This document shows positions 35,985-45,142 of a DNA stretch of 64,000 bases, in pieces. Position 1 is the stretch's first letter. Each line of letters opens with the position of its first letter. This DNA is from Algoriphagus faecimaris (GTDB taxonomy: Bacteria; Bacteroidota; Bacteroidia; Cytophagales; Cyclobacteriaceae). The DNA is taken from NCBI RefSeq assembly GCF_900101705.1, contig NZ_FNAC01000014.1:1-64000 (forward strand). Reading direction: 5' to 3'. A program made the translations under genes and the position numbers. Below the pieces are notes generated by a model, which searched no databases, was not told the origin of the DNA, and was given only the letters and a program-made list of their open reading frames with translations.

Positions 35985-36602
35985 TCAACTTTCCTCAAAA
36001 ACCTCCACCAAGTCCAATTCAAATCCGGGAAGTACAGTAGATGTTACTTTTTGACCCGTAGTAAAAAGCCGAGATGGCTGATAGACCCCGTCCACTAGCA
36101 CATTTATCTGTAGCGTACTTTCTTCAGGATGAATGATCCAATATTCCTTCACTCCATTCTCTTGATAGAGGTCGTATTTGTTTTGAAGTTCTACTTGGCT
36201 ATTGCTTGGAGAAAGAATTTCCACAATCAAGTCTGGGGCGCCTAAACAGCCTTTTTCGTCCAATTTGGATTGATCACAGATGACTGAAATATCTGGCTGG
36301 ACTACGGAATCAATGATTTTAAAATCAGGATCTTTTGAAAATCTGACATCAAAAGGAGCTGCATAAACTTTGCATTTTTGACCAATAAAATAATTACTCA
36401 AAATTCGAGATAAAGTCATAGAAACGGCCTGATGTCTCCTATTTGGAGCAGCAGCTTTAGCAAATATCTTTCCCTTGATCAGCTCTACGATTTCCTCAAA
36501 ATCCCACTTCAAATAATCTGCGTAAGTGTAGCCTGAAAAGGAAGCGTCAGACTCTCGAAAGGTGGTTTGATCAATTTTTTCTTTCTGGGGTATTCGATAC
36601 AT
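35985..36602 (-). CDS. Uma2 family protein (predicted PD-(D/E)XK nuclease fold)
   Basis: About 205 residues from the ATG at 36602 (MYRIPQKEKIDQTTF); ATG 36608 is equally possible, while the longer frame to 36704 overlaps the divergent hutG. Uma2/DUF820 features: YLKWDFEEIVELIKGKIF, RRHQAVSMTLSRIL, a PDISVIC strand, the core APDLIVEILSPSN (putative metal-binding Asp and Glu) and NGVKEYWIIHPEE. The family has a restriction-endonuclease-like fold and spreads widely in cyanobacteria and Bacteroidota; biological role is unknown. It sits on the opposite strand between hutU and hutG, so it interrupts the hut cluster. Confidence 0.8.
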   Translation of the reverse strand: MYRIPQKEKIDQTTFRESDASFSGYTYADYLKWDFEEIVELIKGKIFAKAAAPNRRHQAVSMTLSRILSNYFIGQKCKVYAAPFDVRFSKDPDFKIIDSVVQPDISVICDQSKLDEKGCLGAPDLIVEILSPSNSQVELQNKYDLYQENGVKEYWIIHPEESTLQINVLVDGVYQPSRLFTTGQKVTSTVLPGFELDLVEVFEES

Positions 36603-36687
36603 TATCATTCTTATCTCCAAATTGTTGAGATATTCATCAAATTTTGAACAGTAAGTTAGTAATTTGACTTGATAAATCGAAAGTAAA

Positions 36688-37644
36688 ATGGCAATCCATA
36701 GCAATCCAAATCCTGAAAACTGGACGGGTAGAAAATCTGAGCATCCTGAATATTGGCATCAGTTTGTCCACTGTGTTTCTGACTTAAACTTTTCCCATAA
36801 GGATGGTCGGAAAATCGGGATTTTGGGTTATCCTGTAGAGGAAGGAGTCCGAAGAAATCAAGGAAGGCCAGGCACTAAAGCGGCTCCAACTATCATCCGA
36901 AACCTCCTTGCAAGCACTGCTTTTCACCTCGGAGAAAATGTGTCCATTTATGACTATGGCGATATTTCAATCAGAGAAAAGGACTTGGAAGGGACACAGC
37001 TAAAAGTCTCTGAAATACTTCAGAAATTAATCCTAAGCAAGCATTTTCCGGTATTGCTTGGCGGGGGGCATGATTTAGCCTATGCTCATGGAAAAGGCCT
37101 TATCAGTCATTTCAAATCTAAGGGAGAAAAGCTCGGAATTATCAATTTGGATGCTCATTTTGACCTTCGCCCTTTGGTGAATGGAAAAGGTCATTCGGGT
37201 TCACCATTTTATCAACTTTCAGAGGAATTTCCAAACGACTTTCACTATCTCGCTCTTGGCATCCAACGTGCGGCAAACCCCCTTTCACTTTTTCAAAAGG
37301 CAAAAGAAGTCAAGGCAAAACACCTAGTAATGGAGCAGTTTCGACTGCAGAATTGGGAGTATATCGAAGAACAAATCATTTGGTTTTTGGACTCAGTCAA
37401 TAAAATTTACCTGAGCATTGATTTGGATGGATTTTCTTCGGCCTTTGCACCGGGGGTATCGGCGCCATCTCCCATGGGATTTAGCCCGCAAATTGCCTTT
37501 AAAGTTTTTGAATTAATTGCAAAAAGCAAAAAGCTAATCAGCTTGGATGTGGTGGAGTTAAATCCACGATTTGATCAGGATCAGGCAACTGCTAGACTTG
37601 CCGCTAGGTGTGTAGAGTATGTTTTGAGAAAAGTTCATGCCTGA
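36688..37644 (+). CDS. hutG: Formimidoylglutamase (arginase family)
   Basis: A 318-residue ureohydrolase-fold enzyme. Manganese-binding motifs: GGGHD near 121, NLDAHFD near 150 and SIDLDGF near 246, with the following APGVSAPSP loop. In the third motif the usual DxDxxDP is reduced to DLDGFSS, as in formimidoylglutamase-like members. In this context it hydrolyses N-formimino-glutamate to glutamate and formamide, closing the pathway begun by hutH-hutI-hutU. Agmatinase-like activity is the alternative. Its stop is 14 bp from the stop of the convergent sensor kinase gene. Confidence 0.85.
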   Translation: MAIHSNPNPENWTGRKSEHPEYWHQFVHCVSDLNFSHKDGRKIGILGYPVEEGVRRNQGRPGTKAAPTIIRNLLASTAFHLGENVSIYDYGDISIREKDLEGTQLKVSEILQKLILSKHFPVLLGGGHDLAYAHGKGLISHFKSKGEKLGIINLDAHFDLRPLVNGKGHSGSPFYQLSEEFPNDFHYLALGIQRAANPLSLFQKAKEVKAKHLVMEQFRLQNWEYIEEQIIWFLDSVNKIYLSIDLDGFSSAFAPGVSAPSPMGFSPQIAFKVFELIAKSKKLISLDVVELNPRFDQDQATARLAARCVEYVLRKVHA

Positions 37645-37658
37645 AAAATCAAAACCTC

Positions 37659-39869
37659 TTAAGCCGCCAAACTTGACTCCTTGAAATGAATCAAGAAAGT
37701 TGTACCTCCCTGACTCTCCACATTCATGGTTCCATTGATTTGACGAGTAAGGCTATTGACCAGCCTCAATCCTAAAGTAGGCGAGCGCTCGATATCAATG
37801 TCTTGATCCAAGCCTTTACCCGTATCCGCCACCAAAAGTTCAAACTCGCCAGGCCCCGTCTCTTTCAGTTTAATTTTTATCGTTCCAGTCTCAGCATCTT
37901 CAAAGGCATATTTCAAGGCATTACTCAGCAGCTCATTGGTAATCAAACCTAGAGGAATCGCTGTATCGATATCCAGATTGATCTCCTCGCTTTCGATTTC
38001 TACTTCAATTTTTTTGTCAGACCGGTAGGTTTGGGTTAGAAAATCACTCAATTGAACCAAGTATTCTCGCATGTTAATCGCTGAAAGATTATCGTATTGG
38101 TAGAGTTTCTCATGAATTAAAGCCATGGTTTTGACCCGGCTTTGACTTTCTTTCATCGCATCGATCATCTTCAGGTCATTCATTCTCCTAGTCTGCATAC
38201 TGAGCAAACTCGATATAATTTGAAGATTATTTTTCACCCGATGATGGATTTCCTTTAAGAGCATTTCCCGCTCTTGATTTTGCTTTTCGATCTTTTGATT
38301 CTTTTGGGTCAAAAGTTCATTGGCTTTTTGTTTTACTCGAGAGCGATTGTAGAAAAGGGCCGCTACAACCAGAAACATAAAAATTCCTCCTATTGCCAAG
38401 TAAATCTGGGCTTGTTGCCGCTCCGCTTTTAACCCTTGCACTTGACTCTGCTGATTCAATAGCTCGATTTCCTGATCTTTTTTCTCAGTTTCAAAGGCAG
38501 TCTGAGTTTCCAAAAGTTGCTTGGTCCTGTTTTCATTTAAGACACTATCACTGTATTGTTTGTAAGCGATCTGTGATTCATAGGCATTCCTGTAATCCCC
38601 CTTTCTCTGATACAGGTCTGCCAATGCAAAATACACATCTCTCAGGCCATTAGGCTGACCAAATTCGGTCCGCAGAATCAGCGCTTTTTTTAGAAAATCC
38701 TCTGCCAAATCAAACTCTCCTGTTCGCGCATAGGAGGTGCCCAGGTTATGATAAATCGATGCGATTTCTCGGCTTTTATCTGAATTCATTACCGCTAAAG
38801 CTTCCTCGTAATCAGCGATGGCACCAGCGAAATTTTCCTGTCTGAAATTTATCCTTCCCCTCAAAATACGACCTCGAGTACCACCCTCCGACTGCTTGCT
38901 CTCATCAAAAAAAGCTAAGCCTTTGTCCACATAGAATCGGGCTGAGTCAAATCGCTCCTGATCCAAAAAATAATCAGCCAATTCAAAATCCAACTCAGCT
39001 AAAATCAACCGATTTTCTTTCTCAGTCGCAAAATCCCGGGCTTTGTCCAGATAGAGTCGCCAATTATCCCAATCCTCCAAGCGCTCGTAGATTTTGGTCA
39101 GATAAAGATGGCCTGCATTGGCCTGACTCCAATCTTCATTTTTTTCTGAAATCCTAAGCCCTTTCAAAACGAAGTGGAGAGCGCTGTCCAAATTCCCAAT
39201 ATTGAGATGAACATTGCTTTTGTTGTAAAACAAATTCGTCCATCTGCTGTCTTCAGGATCGGTTCGGATCGTCAAAACTGAATCTGTTTGGCTTAAATAT
39301 TCCAAAGCTTTCCTGTACTCCCCTTGATAACTATAGGCCAATCCCAGATTTTCTAAAGCTACTGCCAAACCCGCCAAATCATCCGCCTTAGAAAAAATGG
39401 GAATTGCTACCAAATAGCTTTCTATGGCTCCCTCGTAATCCGATTGCCTCTCCTTGATAATACCCAAGTTCATAGCCATCCCCGCAGCATCTTTCTCCCT
39501 CCCCCCTTCATCATAATAGACCAAAGCTTGCTCAAAGTTGGATTTGGCGGCATCAGTTTGTCCCCGATAAAACTCCAGATTACCCAAATAATGATAGGCA
39601 GTACCCAAGACATCCTGTTTATTTTCGAGTCGAGGATCTTCAATCAAGTCCAAAAAGAAATCAAAAATTTCTGGAGCTAGCGTCTTTGAGCCTTGATCAT
39701 ATACCAGTTGAATCAGCGTGATCGCCTCACTTCTATTGTCTGACTGAATTCGTTTTTCGACCCCCTCAATATAAAGTTGTAAAGAGTCCTGAACCCAGCT
39801 ATCCTTCTCAGTTTGTGAGAAGGATAGCTGGGAAATCAAACAAAGAAGAAAGGTTAGTATTCGACGCAT
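37659..39869 (-). CDS. TPR-containing sensor histidine kinase (HisKA_2 type)
   Basis: A 736-residue kinase. Signal peptide (1-18), six or seven TPR units (~40-430), a coiled coil, one membrane helix (~480-500, IYLAIGGIFMFLVVAALFY), then a HisKA_2 domain with the phospho-acceptor in KEIHHRVKNNLQIISSLLSMQ (~540-560) and an HATPase domain (TNELLSNALKYAFED N-box, ADTGKGL G1, LGLRLVNSL G2) to the end. The TPR region lies in the periplasm. The LytTR response regulator two genes upstream is the probable partner. Close to hutG (14 bp) but convergent. Confidence 0.88.
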   Translation of the reverse strand: MRRILTFLLCLISQLSFSQTEKDSWVQDSLQLYIEGVEKRIQSDNRSEAITLIQLVYDQGSKTLAPEIFDFFLDLIEDPRLENKQDVLGTAYHYLGNLEFYRGQTDAAKSNFEQALVYYDEGGREKDAAGMAMNLGIIKERQSDYEGAIESYLVAIPIFSKADDLAGLAVALENLGLAYSYQGEYRKALEYLSQTDSVLTIRTDPEDSRWTNLFYNKSNVHLNIGNLDSALHFVLKGLRISEKNEDWSQANAGHLYLTKIYERLEDWDNWRLYLDKARDFATEKENRLILAELDFELADYFLDQERFDSARFYVDKGLAFFDESKQSEGGTRGRILRGRINFRQENFAGAIADYEEALAVMNSDKSREIASIYHNLGTSYARTGEFDLAEDFLKKALILRTEFGQPNGLRDVYFALADLYQRKGDYRNAYESQIAYKQYSDSVLNENRTKQLLETQTAFETEKKDQEIELLNQQSQVQGLKAERQQAQIYLAIGGIFMFLVVAALFYNRSRVKQKANELLTQKNQKIEKQNQEREMLLKEIHHRVKNNLQIISSLLSMQTRRMNDLKMIDAMKESQSRVKTMALIHEKLYQYDNLSAINMREYLVQLSDFLTQTYRSDKKIEVEIESEEINLDIDTAIPLGLITNELLSNALKYAFEDAETGTIKIKLKETGPGEFELLVADTGKGLDQDIDIERSPTLGLRLVNSLTRQINGTMNVESQGGTTFLIHFKESSLAA

Positions 39870-39941
39870 GGAAGTCTAAACATCAGAAAAAGAATGGTTT
39901 AATTTACCTGAAATAGCCAGAAGAAAAAAACATCCTAAAAC

Positions 39942-40361
39942 TCAATTCAATTCGAAGCGAATAGGAAGTTGATATTTTGTCTTCATCGGCATGCCATTTT
40001 GAGCGGCAGGAATCCAATCTGGCATTTTGTTGATTAGCTTCAAGGCCTCCTTGTCCAACGTTTCACAAACTGATTTTTTGATCACAGGCTGGCTGATTTT
40101 TCCTGATTTTTCTATTAAAAACTCCACGATTACCGTTCCCTCGTGTCCTTTAACTTTGGCTTGCGATGGATAATGAAAGTTTTCTGTCATAAATTTAATC
40201 AAAGCATCATGACCACCCTCAAAAGCAGGCTGGGAGGCTGACATCATGCTTACTATGGAGGCCTCTGAATATTCCGTAAAAGCCAATTGATCTTGAGCAA
40301 ACAAGGAATGAGTAGAGAATAAAAAACAAACTGCGAAGAGATTAATAAATAAAGCTTTCAT
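39942..40361 (-). CDS. Small exported TonB C-terminal domain protein
   Basis: A 139-residue protein with a signal peptide (1-22, ending LFAQ) and a TonB C-terminal domain over residues ~48-139 (YPSQAKVKGHEGTVIVEFLIEKSGKI ... MPDWIPAAQNGMPMKTKYQLPIRF). It lacks the N-terminal membrane anchor and proline-rich spacer of true TonB proteins, so it is exported without energising capacity; partner recognition is a likelier role. It lies between the LytTR regulator and the TPR kinase on the same strand. Confidence 0.8.
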   Translation of the reverse strand: MKALFINLFAVCFLFSTHSLFAQDQLAFTEYSEASIVSMMSASQPAFEGGHDALIKFMTENFHYPSQAKVKGHEGTVIVEFLIEKSGKISQPVIKKSVCETLDKEALKLINKMPDWIPAAQNGMPMKTKYQLPIRFELN

Positions 40362-40495
40362 GATTAAAGGAGTTTAAATTTTGAATAACTGAAACTACCT
40401 CAAATCACTACTCACCTAATTCAGACAGGTAAGAACTGCGTCAAAAAATAAAAGAAGTGCGGGAAAATGTAATTCTTTCCTTCAAAAGACAGGAA

Positions 40496-41227
40496 TTACA
40501 AGGTTTTGATGTGATTGATCAACCAAGAATACTGATTTCTGCTCAATGGAATACGTTTTCCAGCAATATGCACTTCATTGGAATCGATGGCCTCGATGTA
40601 GGTCAAATTGATCAGATAAGACTTATGGATTCGGGCAAATTGCTTTTCATCCAACTTCCTTTCTAAGTCCTTCAAAATAGCACGGATCACAAACTTCTTA
40701 TCCTGGGTGAAAACCTTAGTATAGTTCCCATCAGATTCGAAATAGAGAATGTCTTTGAAAAAAACCTTTACCAACAAGCCATTATGCCTCACAAAGAGAC
40801 AGTCATTGAGCACAAATTCCTCAGGTGAATCTTCCTGATTTTTGACTTGCTCCGACTGAAAATTGGACAAAGCCATCTGCAAGGTGGCATTTATTTCCTT
40901 TTCAGAAAAAGGTTTAACTAAATAGCCATAGGGCCGTACTTCCTTCGCTCGCTCCAGTGTATTGCTGTCCGCATGAGAGGTCAAAAAGACAAAAGGAATT
41001 TTGAAGTTTTCATTAATATCAGCTGCAAGATCTATCCCGTCCTTCCCTCCTTTGATACGAATATCCAATAAAACCAAATCCACCTCCTCCGAACCCAATA
41101 CTTGCATGGCTTCTCGTGCAGACATCACCACATCTACTACCACATACCCCATGGACTCCAAAATATCACGTAGGTCCTCGGCAATAATTACCTCATCTTC
41201 AACAATTAAAATTTTATGCTTTTCCAA
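40496..41227 (-). CDS. LytTR family response regulator
   Basis: A 243-residue regulator with a receiver domain (residues 1-120; acidic pocket EDE at ~10, phospho-Asp in LVLLDIRIKGGKDGID near 55, Lys in LVKPFSEKE near 105) and a LytTR DNA-binding domain (~140-240; FESDGNYTKVFT, RIHKSYLINLTYI). The frame begins with TTG: there is no in-frame ATG upstream before a TAA, and the next internal Met would remove the receiver start. It probably takes phosphate from the TPR kinase encoded downstream. Confidence 0.88.
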   Translation of the reverse strand: MEKHKILIVEDEVIIAEDLRDILESMGYVVVDVVMSAREAMQVLGSEEVDLVLLDIRIKGGKDGIDLAADINENFKIPFVFLTSHADSNTLERAKEVRPYGYLVKPFSEKEINATLQMALSNFQSEQVKNQEDSPEEFVLNDCLFVRHNGLLVKVFFKDILYFESDGNYTKVFTQDKKFVIRAILKDLERKLDEKQFARIHKSYLINLTYIEAIDSNEVHIAGKRIPLSRNQYSWLINHIKTL

Positions 41228-41393
41228 AAGTCTTTTTAAATGTACTTACCAATTCAATACTACCTAAAATCAAATTAGTATTTGATTTATTTTTTTAATT
41301 TTTGAGGTGATTGGTCTTGAAATCTAAGACAAACGCTCTTTCTGTGATCTAAGTCCTCTGCAAAGAAAACTTCTTCTAAGAAAAACACTACCT

Positions 41394-44339
41394 CTAAATC
41401 GCCAAAGCATCCCAAAGAATTTCCACAGGGTGCTGAGCTTTACGACCAGTGCCATCCGCAATCTGATGACGACAAGAAGTACCTGGAGCAGCGATGAGCG
41501 TAGTTTCTTCTGTATTTCTAAGGGTAGGAAACAAAACCAACTCCCCTATTTGCTGAGAAACTTCAAAATGCTCTGCTTCATAGCCAAAGCTACCTGCCAT
41601 GCCACAGCAGCCGCTCGGGATCGTTTCTACAGAATAGTTTGATGGAAGAGAAAGGATCTTCTGCGTCCAATTCAAGGAGGAAAGGGCTTTTTGATGACAA
41701 TGACCATGCAACTTTATTTTTTGAGTTTTATCCGTAAAGGATTCCGCTTTGATATTCCCCGCAGCGATTTCCTGCCCGAGAAACTCATCTATTAATTTGA
41801 CATGAAATTTCAATTTCTTGGCACTTTCTATCCACTCTTTTCCCACAATCCTAGGGTATTCATCCCGGAAACTCAAAATAGCCGAAGGTTCCAATCCAAT
41901 TAAAGGCGTATTGCCATCGATTAGCTTTTCAAAAATCCTGACATTGCCCTCTGCATGCTTTTTGGCTTTGAGTAAAAGTCCTTTTGAAAGCGCAGATCGC
42001 CCGCTCTCCTCATGATCTACAATCTTGACTTCATAGCCCAATTTCTTCAAAAGCGAAATTGCCTTTATACCAATTGCCGTGTCATTGTGGTTGGTAAATT
42101 CATCTACAAAGAAGTATAGCGACTTGATCGTTTTGGCAGGCCCTGGTATTGAAGCGTAATGCTTTTTGTACCACTTCCGAAGACTGATTGAACTAATTTC
42201 AGGCAAATTTCGACTCGGAGCTACACCCAAAACAGATTTCATCAGGCCTCCAGTAAGAGAGTTTTTTAAGAAGAAATTAGCAATACCGGGAACCATCGAG
42301 CCTAATTCATTCAACTCATTGATGTAGGCAAAAGCTTTAGAGCGAAGGGGAACTCCATGGGTTTTTTGGTATTGGTAAAGAAACTCCGCCTTCATGCTGG
42401 ACATATCCACATTGGATGGACACTCTGCAGTACAGCCCTTACAACTCAAGCAAAGGTCCAGTGCCTCTTTGATCTCGGGATGGTCAAAAGCGTTTTCCTT
42501 TTTATCCAAAGTCAAAAATTCCCGAAGCGTATTTGCTCTGCCTCTAACGGTATCTTTTTCATTTCGAGTGGCCATGAAACTGGGACACATGGTCCCCCCC
42601 GAACCTAAAAGTTTTCGACAATCCCCAGAGCCGTTGCATTTCTCAGCCAGTCGAAGGATTCCACCAACATTCGTAAAATCAATCACCGTATCATGCATAG
42701 GAGTCTGCATCCCCGGCTCATAGCGGAGAAATTGATTCATCGGAGCTGCATCCACGATTTTGCCCGGATTGAAGATGTTTTTCGGATCCCATTTGAATTT
42801 GATCCTTCGGAAAAGTTCGTAATTTTTTTCGCCCACCATCAGCGGAATAAAGGCTGCACGAACTCTACCATCTCCATGCTCACCAGATAGTGAACCCTGA
42901 TATTTTTTCACCAACTCTGCCGATGCTCGGGAGATTTTATAAAAGTCATCTACTCCCTCCTGCGTTTTCAAATCCAAAACTGGTCGAAGGTGAATTTCTC
43001 CTGCCCCAGCATGGGCATAATGAACCGGCTTCTGGTTAAAGGCTTCCATCATCTGATCAAACTCAGCGATGTAATTGGCCAAATCATCAATATCAACTGC
43101 TGTATCTTCGATGCAGGCCACTGCCTTGGGATCACCTGGAATATTGGCCAACAAGCCCAGACCTGCTGCCCGAAGCGCCCAAGCAGAGGCTACTTTCTCA
43201 GGTTCGATGATGGGATAGGCAAAGCCGAGATTAGCTTTTTTCAAGTCTGCTACCAAAAGCTCTCCTTTAGCAATCGCTTCCTCTAGAGTTTTTCCCCTAA
43301 ACTCGATCATTAAAATGGCCTCAGGATCACCTTCGACGAAATAGCGGTTTTTAGAGTATTCGATGCTTTCTTTGGTGCAGTCAAGTATAATTTTATCCAT
43401 CAGTTCCACAGCAGTCGCCGGATGCTTCATGGCCACTTGGGCGGATTTCATACTTTCGTGGATGCTTTCAAAATGTGCTGCTACGACGATTTCTACAGGA
43501 TCGGGAAGTGGGTCGAGGCTGATTTTAATTTCGGTAGTGAAAGCCAAGGTCCCCTCCGATCCCGTCAACAACTTACAGAAATTAAATCTCTCCTTGCCTT
43601 CGAAAAGCTCCGCCTTCAGCAATTCATCTACTGCATACCCTGTGTTTCGGCGATGGATGGACTTTTTGGGGAATTGGGCGTGGATTTCTTCCCGAATTTC
43701 AGGATTGTTAAGTTCATCAAAAATCTGCCGGTGAAGTTGTCCTTCCAGATCGTTTTGACCGCACTTTCTATCAAAATCATCCTGAGATATTTCTCCAAAA
43801 ACAACTTTTTTTCCATCACTGAGAATCGTATTCAAAGAAATCACTTTATCCCGTGTCACCCCATAGACAATGGAAGTAGTTCCAGAGGAATTATTTCCCA
43901 CCATCCCCCCGATCATCGCCCGATTGGCGGTAGAAGTAATCGGGCTAAAAAATAGACCATGCGGTTTCAAAAAGCGGTTCAGCTCATCCCGAACGACCCC
44001 CGGTTGCACCCGAACCCAGCGTTCTTCTTGATTGAATTCAATGATTTTGGTAAAATGCTTCGAAACATCCACTACAATGCCATTACCCACACATTGCCCG
44101 GCGAGGGAAGTACCAGCCGTCCGCGGAATCAGGGAAGTACCGTGTTCGGTGGCAAAGTGAATGAGTTTTTGGATATCCGACTCCAACTTGGGAAAAGCAA
44201 CTGCCAGTGGCATCTCCCGATAAACCGAGGCGTCGGTAGCGTACAGGGTACGTGTAAGTCGATCAAACTGCAAGCTGCCCTCCAGTTGGGTGGCGAGTTT
44301 TTCTAAATGAGACACTAGATTCGGTTGGTCTGAAAGCAT
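41394..44339 (-). CDS. FAD-binding and Fe-S-binding 2-hydroxyacid dehydrogenase (YdiJ-like)
   Basis: A 981-residue fusion. The N-terminal half is a GlcD-like FAD-binding oxidase (residues ~20-520; RTAGTSLAGQCVGNGIVVDVS, MIGGMVGNNSSGTTSI, LTGSEGTLAFTTEI, SGEHGDGRVRAAFI). The C-terminal half is GlpC-like with a 4Fe-4S cluster (CLSCKGCTAECPSNVDM near 640) and CCG-domain cysteines (GHCHQKAL near 875, SGCCGMAGSFGYE near 910). E. coli YdiJ (1018 residues), of this architecture, oxidises D-2-hydroxyglutarate; D-lactate or glycolate are alternatives. Likely associated with the inner membrane, donating electrons to menaquinone. Monocistronic. Confidence 0.87.
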   Translation of the reverse strand: MLSDQPNLVSHLEKLATQLEGSLQFDRLTRTLYATDASVYREMPLAVAFPKLESDIQKLIHFATEHGTSLIPRTAGTSLAGQCVGNGIVVDVSKHFTKIIEFNQEERWVRVQPGVVRDELNRFLKPHGLFFSPITSTANRAMIGGMVGNNSSGTTSIVYGVTRDKVISLNTILSDGKKVVFGEISQDDFDRKCGQNDLEGQLHRQIFDELNNPEIREEIHAQFPKKSIHRRNTGYAVDELLKAELFEGKERFNFCKLLTGSEGTLAFTTEIKISLDPLPDPVEIVVAAHFESIHESMKSAQVAMKHPATAVELMDKIILDCTKESIEYSKNRYFVEGDPEAILMIEFRGKTLEEAIAKGELLVADLKKANLGFAYPIIEPEKVASAWALRAAGLGLLANIPGDPKAVACIEDTAVDIDDLANYIAEFDQMMEAFNQKPVHYAHAGAGEIHLRPVLDLKTQEGVDDFYKISRASAELVKKYQGSLSGEHGDGRVRAAFIPLMVGEKNYELFRRIKFKWDPKNIFNPGKIVDAAPMNQFLRYEPGMQTPMHDTVIDFTNVGGILRLAEKCNGSGDCRKLLGSGGTMCPSFMATRNEKDTVRGRANTLREFLTLDKKENAFDHPEIKEALDLCLSCKGCTAECPSNVDMSSMKAEFLYQYQKTHGVPLRSKAFAYINELNELGSMVPGIANFFLKNSLTGGLMKSVLGVAPSRNLPEISSISLRKWYKKHYASIPGPAKTIKSLYFFVDEFTNHNDTAIGIKAISLLKKLGYEVKIVDHEESGRSALSKGLLLKAKKHAEGNVRIFEKLIDGNTPLIGLEPSAILSFRDEYPRIVGKEWIESAKKLKFHVKLIDEFLGQEIAAGNIKAESFTDKTQKIKLHGHCHQKALSSLNWTQKILSLPSNYSVETIPSGCCGMAGSFGYEAEHFEVSQQIGELVLFPTLRNTEETTLIAAPGTSCRHQIADGTGRKAQHPVEILWDALAI

Positions 44340-44467
44340 GGGTTAAAAATACAGATAAGCAAATAAAATATAGGAGGTAATAATAAATTAGTAGGAAACT
44401 TGTTTTTCAAAGCTCTATAACTATTTTAGAAGTATAATTTCAAAAAACATTTTAAAGTTAGAAGATC

Positions 44468-44779
44468 ATGGGATCAATTATCTCAGGTGTTATTTTTTTG
44501 ACAGTTGGACTCATCATCAGAGTTTATCCAAATATCCTTGCCGGCTACAATAGTCTTTCTCAAAAAGAGCGAGAAAACGCAGAGATGAATAGATTACCAT
44601 TTTATGGCTTCCTTTTGTTTACCGTTATGGGGGTGATTTCCCTTCTTTCCTATGTCCTTTCTATTTGGCTTGAGAACCCCAAATTGAGTTCAGGAATTAC
44701 CCTGATAGTCACTTTGACAGGATTGATTTTCGCTGTTGTAGGAGGGAATTTGCTAATAAGCAACAGATTCACGAAATAA
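44468..44779 (+). CDS. DUF3784-like small membrane protein
   Basis: A 103-residue protein with three hydrophobic segments (residues 1-22, 44-68, 76-97). After the first segment, the sequence YPNILAGYNSLSQKERENAE matches the pattern of the DUF3784 family (LIAGYN). The function is unknown. Its 3' end overlaps the remnant nucleotidyltransferase frame on the other strand by 27 bp. Confidence 0.6.
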   Translation: MGSIISGVIFLTVGLIIRVYPNILAGYNSLSQKERENAEMNRLPFYGFLLFTVMGVISLLSYVLSIWLENPKLSSGITLIVTLTGLIFAVVGGNLLISNRFTK

Positions 44780-45019
44780 GCTAAACCTTGGTTTTCTGAC
44801 GAGATTTGAATAAAACACCTTTCCAACTCGGCGAATGTGTTCTTTCAATTTTTCATTTTTGATATCCTTCCAAACTTGAAGATCCACTTTCAGTGGAAAA
44901 TCGCTAGAATTGATCTCCATCCAAATCTCACCCAAAACTTTTCGCTCAATCTCATCAAAGATCATCAAATCCAAATCACTGTGTTTGCTGTAAGTTCCTT
45001 TGGCACGCGAACCATAGAG
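44753..45019 (-). pseudogene. 5'-truncated nucleotidyltransferase (MntA-like) remnant
   Basis: Minus-strand reading from 45019 gives the nucleotidyltransferase core LYGSRAKG..SKHSDLDLMIFDE, then VDLQVWKDIKNEKLKEHIRRVGKVFY, as in small MNT-domain proteins that pair with HEPN toxins. A TAA stop lies two codons before the LYGSR segment, and no start codon or N-terminal helix precedes it, so ~20 N-terminal residues are gone. No HEPN partner is adjacent. The only start usable in the remaining frame is a TTG inside the active site, so the protein is not expected to function. Confidence 0.65.
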
Positions 45020-45142
45020 TTTTTAAATGCCAATTATACAGGTTCAAACTCTATGACAAAGGACTTGAAAATTGGTCCTTACCTATTGAATTTGAAAATT
45101 CCATCCTTCCCACCTTTATTTACATCCAAAATCAATCGCTTC

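Noticed and set aside
42357..43955. Plus-strand ORFs of 83-177 codons opposite the FAD/Fe-S gene
   Set aside because: They are antisense to a fully supported 981-residue protein and show no family features.
44837..45142. N-terminal extension of the YdcF protein
   Set aside because: The extension is antisense to the nucleotidyltransferase remnant and ends where the family's membrane start begins; ATG 45143 fits.
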